From: Candidatus Sungbacteria bacterium RIFCSPHIGHO2_02_FULL_52_23
GTDB lineage: Bacteria; Patescibacteriota; Minisyncoccia; Sungbacterales; HO2-52-23
Reading direction: 5' to 3'
Assembly: GCA_001820655.1 (NCBI GenBank)
Contig: MHQM01000033.1
Location: 1 to 5,507, forward strand
Length of the DNA: 5,507 nt
Under the pieces are notes generated by a model. It saw nothing but the letters and a program-made list of their open reading frames with translations, was not told the origin of the DNA and searched no databases. Of the stretch, positions 4,614-5,507 are shown piece after piece (positions within the stretch are counted from its first letter, which is position 1; the number at the start of each line of letters is the position of its first letter). The position numbers and the translations under genes are program-made.

Positions 4614-5423
4614 ATGTTTTTTACGATATCTCAATTTTTTGAATACGGATTCGCAGTGCGCGCTCTTGAGGCGGGTGTTGTTGTAGCGCTTCTTGCCCCT
4701 CTGGTCGGCATGTTTCTCGTGCTTCGCCGCTACTCGCTGATCGCCGATACGTTTTCACATGTATCTCTTGCGGGCCTTGCCGTGGGATTTCTGCTTGGCT
4801 TGCACCCGGTCCTGACGGCGCTTGGCGTGACGGTGATCGCGTCTCTCGGGATTGAGCGCTTGCGCACGTCGCAAAAAGTGTACGGCGAATCGGCGCTTGC
4901 CGTATTTCTCTCGGGCAGTCTTGCGCTTGCCGTGGTGCTCATGGGTCTTGGCAGGGGACTCAATGTCAATCTTCTGAACTATCTTTTTGGTAGCATCGTG
5001 ACCGTGATCCCCGGGGATGTGTATCTGATCGTAGCACTTGGCGCGATCGTCGCCTGCACGCTTGCGGTATTCCGTAAGGAGCTGATCTATACGAGTTTTG
5101 ACGAAGAGTCGGCGCGCGTGAGTGGCATCAGGACGGGATTTATCAATGCGGTGCTGATCGTGCTCTCGGCATTTACGGTATCGCTTTCCATTCCTGTCGT
5201 CGGCGTGCTTTTGATTTCAGCCCTCATGGTGATACCGGTCGTGACGGCTCTTCAATTCAAGAAGAGCTTTGCTACGACCGTATGGCTTGCCGAAGGTATT
5301 TCGCTCGGTGCTACGGTTGCGGGGATATTTCTTTCTTTTGCGTATAATCTCCCCACCGGCGGCACGATCGTGCTTATCATGATTGGTATTTTTTTGGCAA
5401 CTCTGCTTATGCCAAAGCGATAA
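4614..5423 (+). CDS. znuB: Metal ABC importer, membrane permease (ZnuB/ABC-3 family)
   Basis: This 269-residue integral membrane protein forms the metal channel, probably as a homodimer. Hydrophobic segments lie near residues 17-37, 50-79, 93-113, 120-152 (likely two), 176-215 (likely two), 220-243 and 249-266, giving about eight spans. Family features are LRRYSLIADTFSHVSLAG (37-54), which includes the coupling region to the ATPase, SFDEESARVSGI (161-172) and the strongly conserved VVGVLLISALMVIPVVTA (195-212). The length is typical of the ABC-3 family. The ATG at 4614 comes two bases after the ATPase stop, consistent with one transcript and coupled translation; no Shine-Dalgarno is seen. No clear terminator follows, so the transcript may continue beyond the window or end without a hairpin. 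Confidence 0.95.
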   Translation: MFFTISQFFEYGFAVRALEAGVVVALLAPLVGMFLVLRRYSLIADTFSHVSLAGLAVGFLLGLHPVLTALGVTVIASLGIERLRTSQKVYGESALAVFLSGSLALAVVLMGLGRGLNVNLLNYLFGSIVTVIPGDVYLIVALGAIVACTLAVFRKELIYTSFDEESARVSGIRTGFINAVLIVLSAFTVSLSIPVVGVLLISALMVIPVVTALQFKKSFATTVWLAEGISLGATVAGIFLSFAYNLPTGGTIVLIMIGIFLATLLMPKR

Positions 5424-5439
5424 TGTCTTCCGGATGAAG

Positions 5440-5448
5440 TTATCCACA
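5440..5448 (+). other. Single consensus DnaA box
   Basis: TTATCCACA matches the DnaA-binding consensus exactly. It is the only such 9-mer I found on either strand. One box can occur by chance (expected about 0.04 in a window of this size), so it does not establish an origin, although the window ends before its context can be read. Confidence 0.4.
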
Positions 5449-5467
5449 CGTATCCCTTAACAACCTA

Positions 5468-5485
5468 TTTTCACGTTTTTCACGT
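5468..5485 (+). repeat. Tandem duplication of TTTTCACGT
   Basis: The 9-mer TTTTCACGT occurs twice without a gap, 19 bp after the DnaA box. It could be part of a regulatory or replication-related region that extends beyond the window, or a short slippage product. Confidence 0.55.
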
Positions 5486-5507
5486 CCGTCTGCTGGAAGA
5501 TTTCTCT

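Overview
The window looks like a bacterial chromosome segment of about 50% GC with short intergenic regions. It holds the 3' end of a primase gene (dnaG), a complete primary sigma factor gene (rpoD), one reverse-strand gene with a zinc-metalloprotease-like motif, and a complete three-gene metal ABC importer operon of the ZnuA/ZnuC/ZnuB type. The dnaG-rpoD order is the widespread macromolecular synthesis arrangement. The lysine-rich extension on RpoD, the missing Shine-Dalgarno sequences on most genes and the palindromic intergenic repeats would fit a Patescibacteria/CPR (Parcubacteria-like) genome. That assignment is inference; no rRNA or other marker is present to settle it.

Layout: 1-269, C-terminus of dnaG. 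270-497, rpoD leader; most of it is a 199-bp nested inverted repeat (element C, 309-507) whose right arm contains the rpoD ATG. 498-1733, rpoD. 1734-1941, element A, a nested palindromic repeat starting directly after the rpoD stop. 2007-2038, strong hairpin terminator for the reverse-strand gene. 2038-2634, reverse-strand HEVRH protein. 2635-2962, divergent intergenic region with a promoter candidate for each direction, a small dyad and element B (2794-2954), a second copy of the element A family. 2963-5423, metal-binding protein, ATPase and permease genes, overlapping or nearly so. 5424-5507, tail with one consensus DnaA box and a 9-bp tandem repeat.

How the genes fit together: dnaG and rpoD are housekeeping genes for replication priming and promoter recognition. 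The three ABC genes form one transport system: extracytoplasmic metal capture, ATP hydrolysis and membrane passage. The HEVRH gene is divergent from the importer and sits between the two related repeats A and B, which share orientation.

The most unusual content is the repeats. A and B keep nearly invariant internal-loop sequences while the stems around them differ and stay paired, the pattern expected of a selected nucleic-acid structure. Element C could place the rpoD start codon inside a 21-bp perfect duplex.
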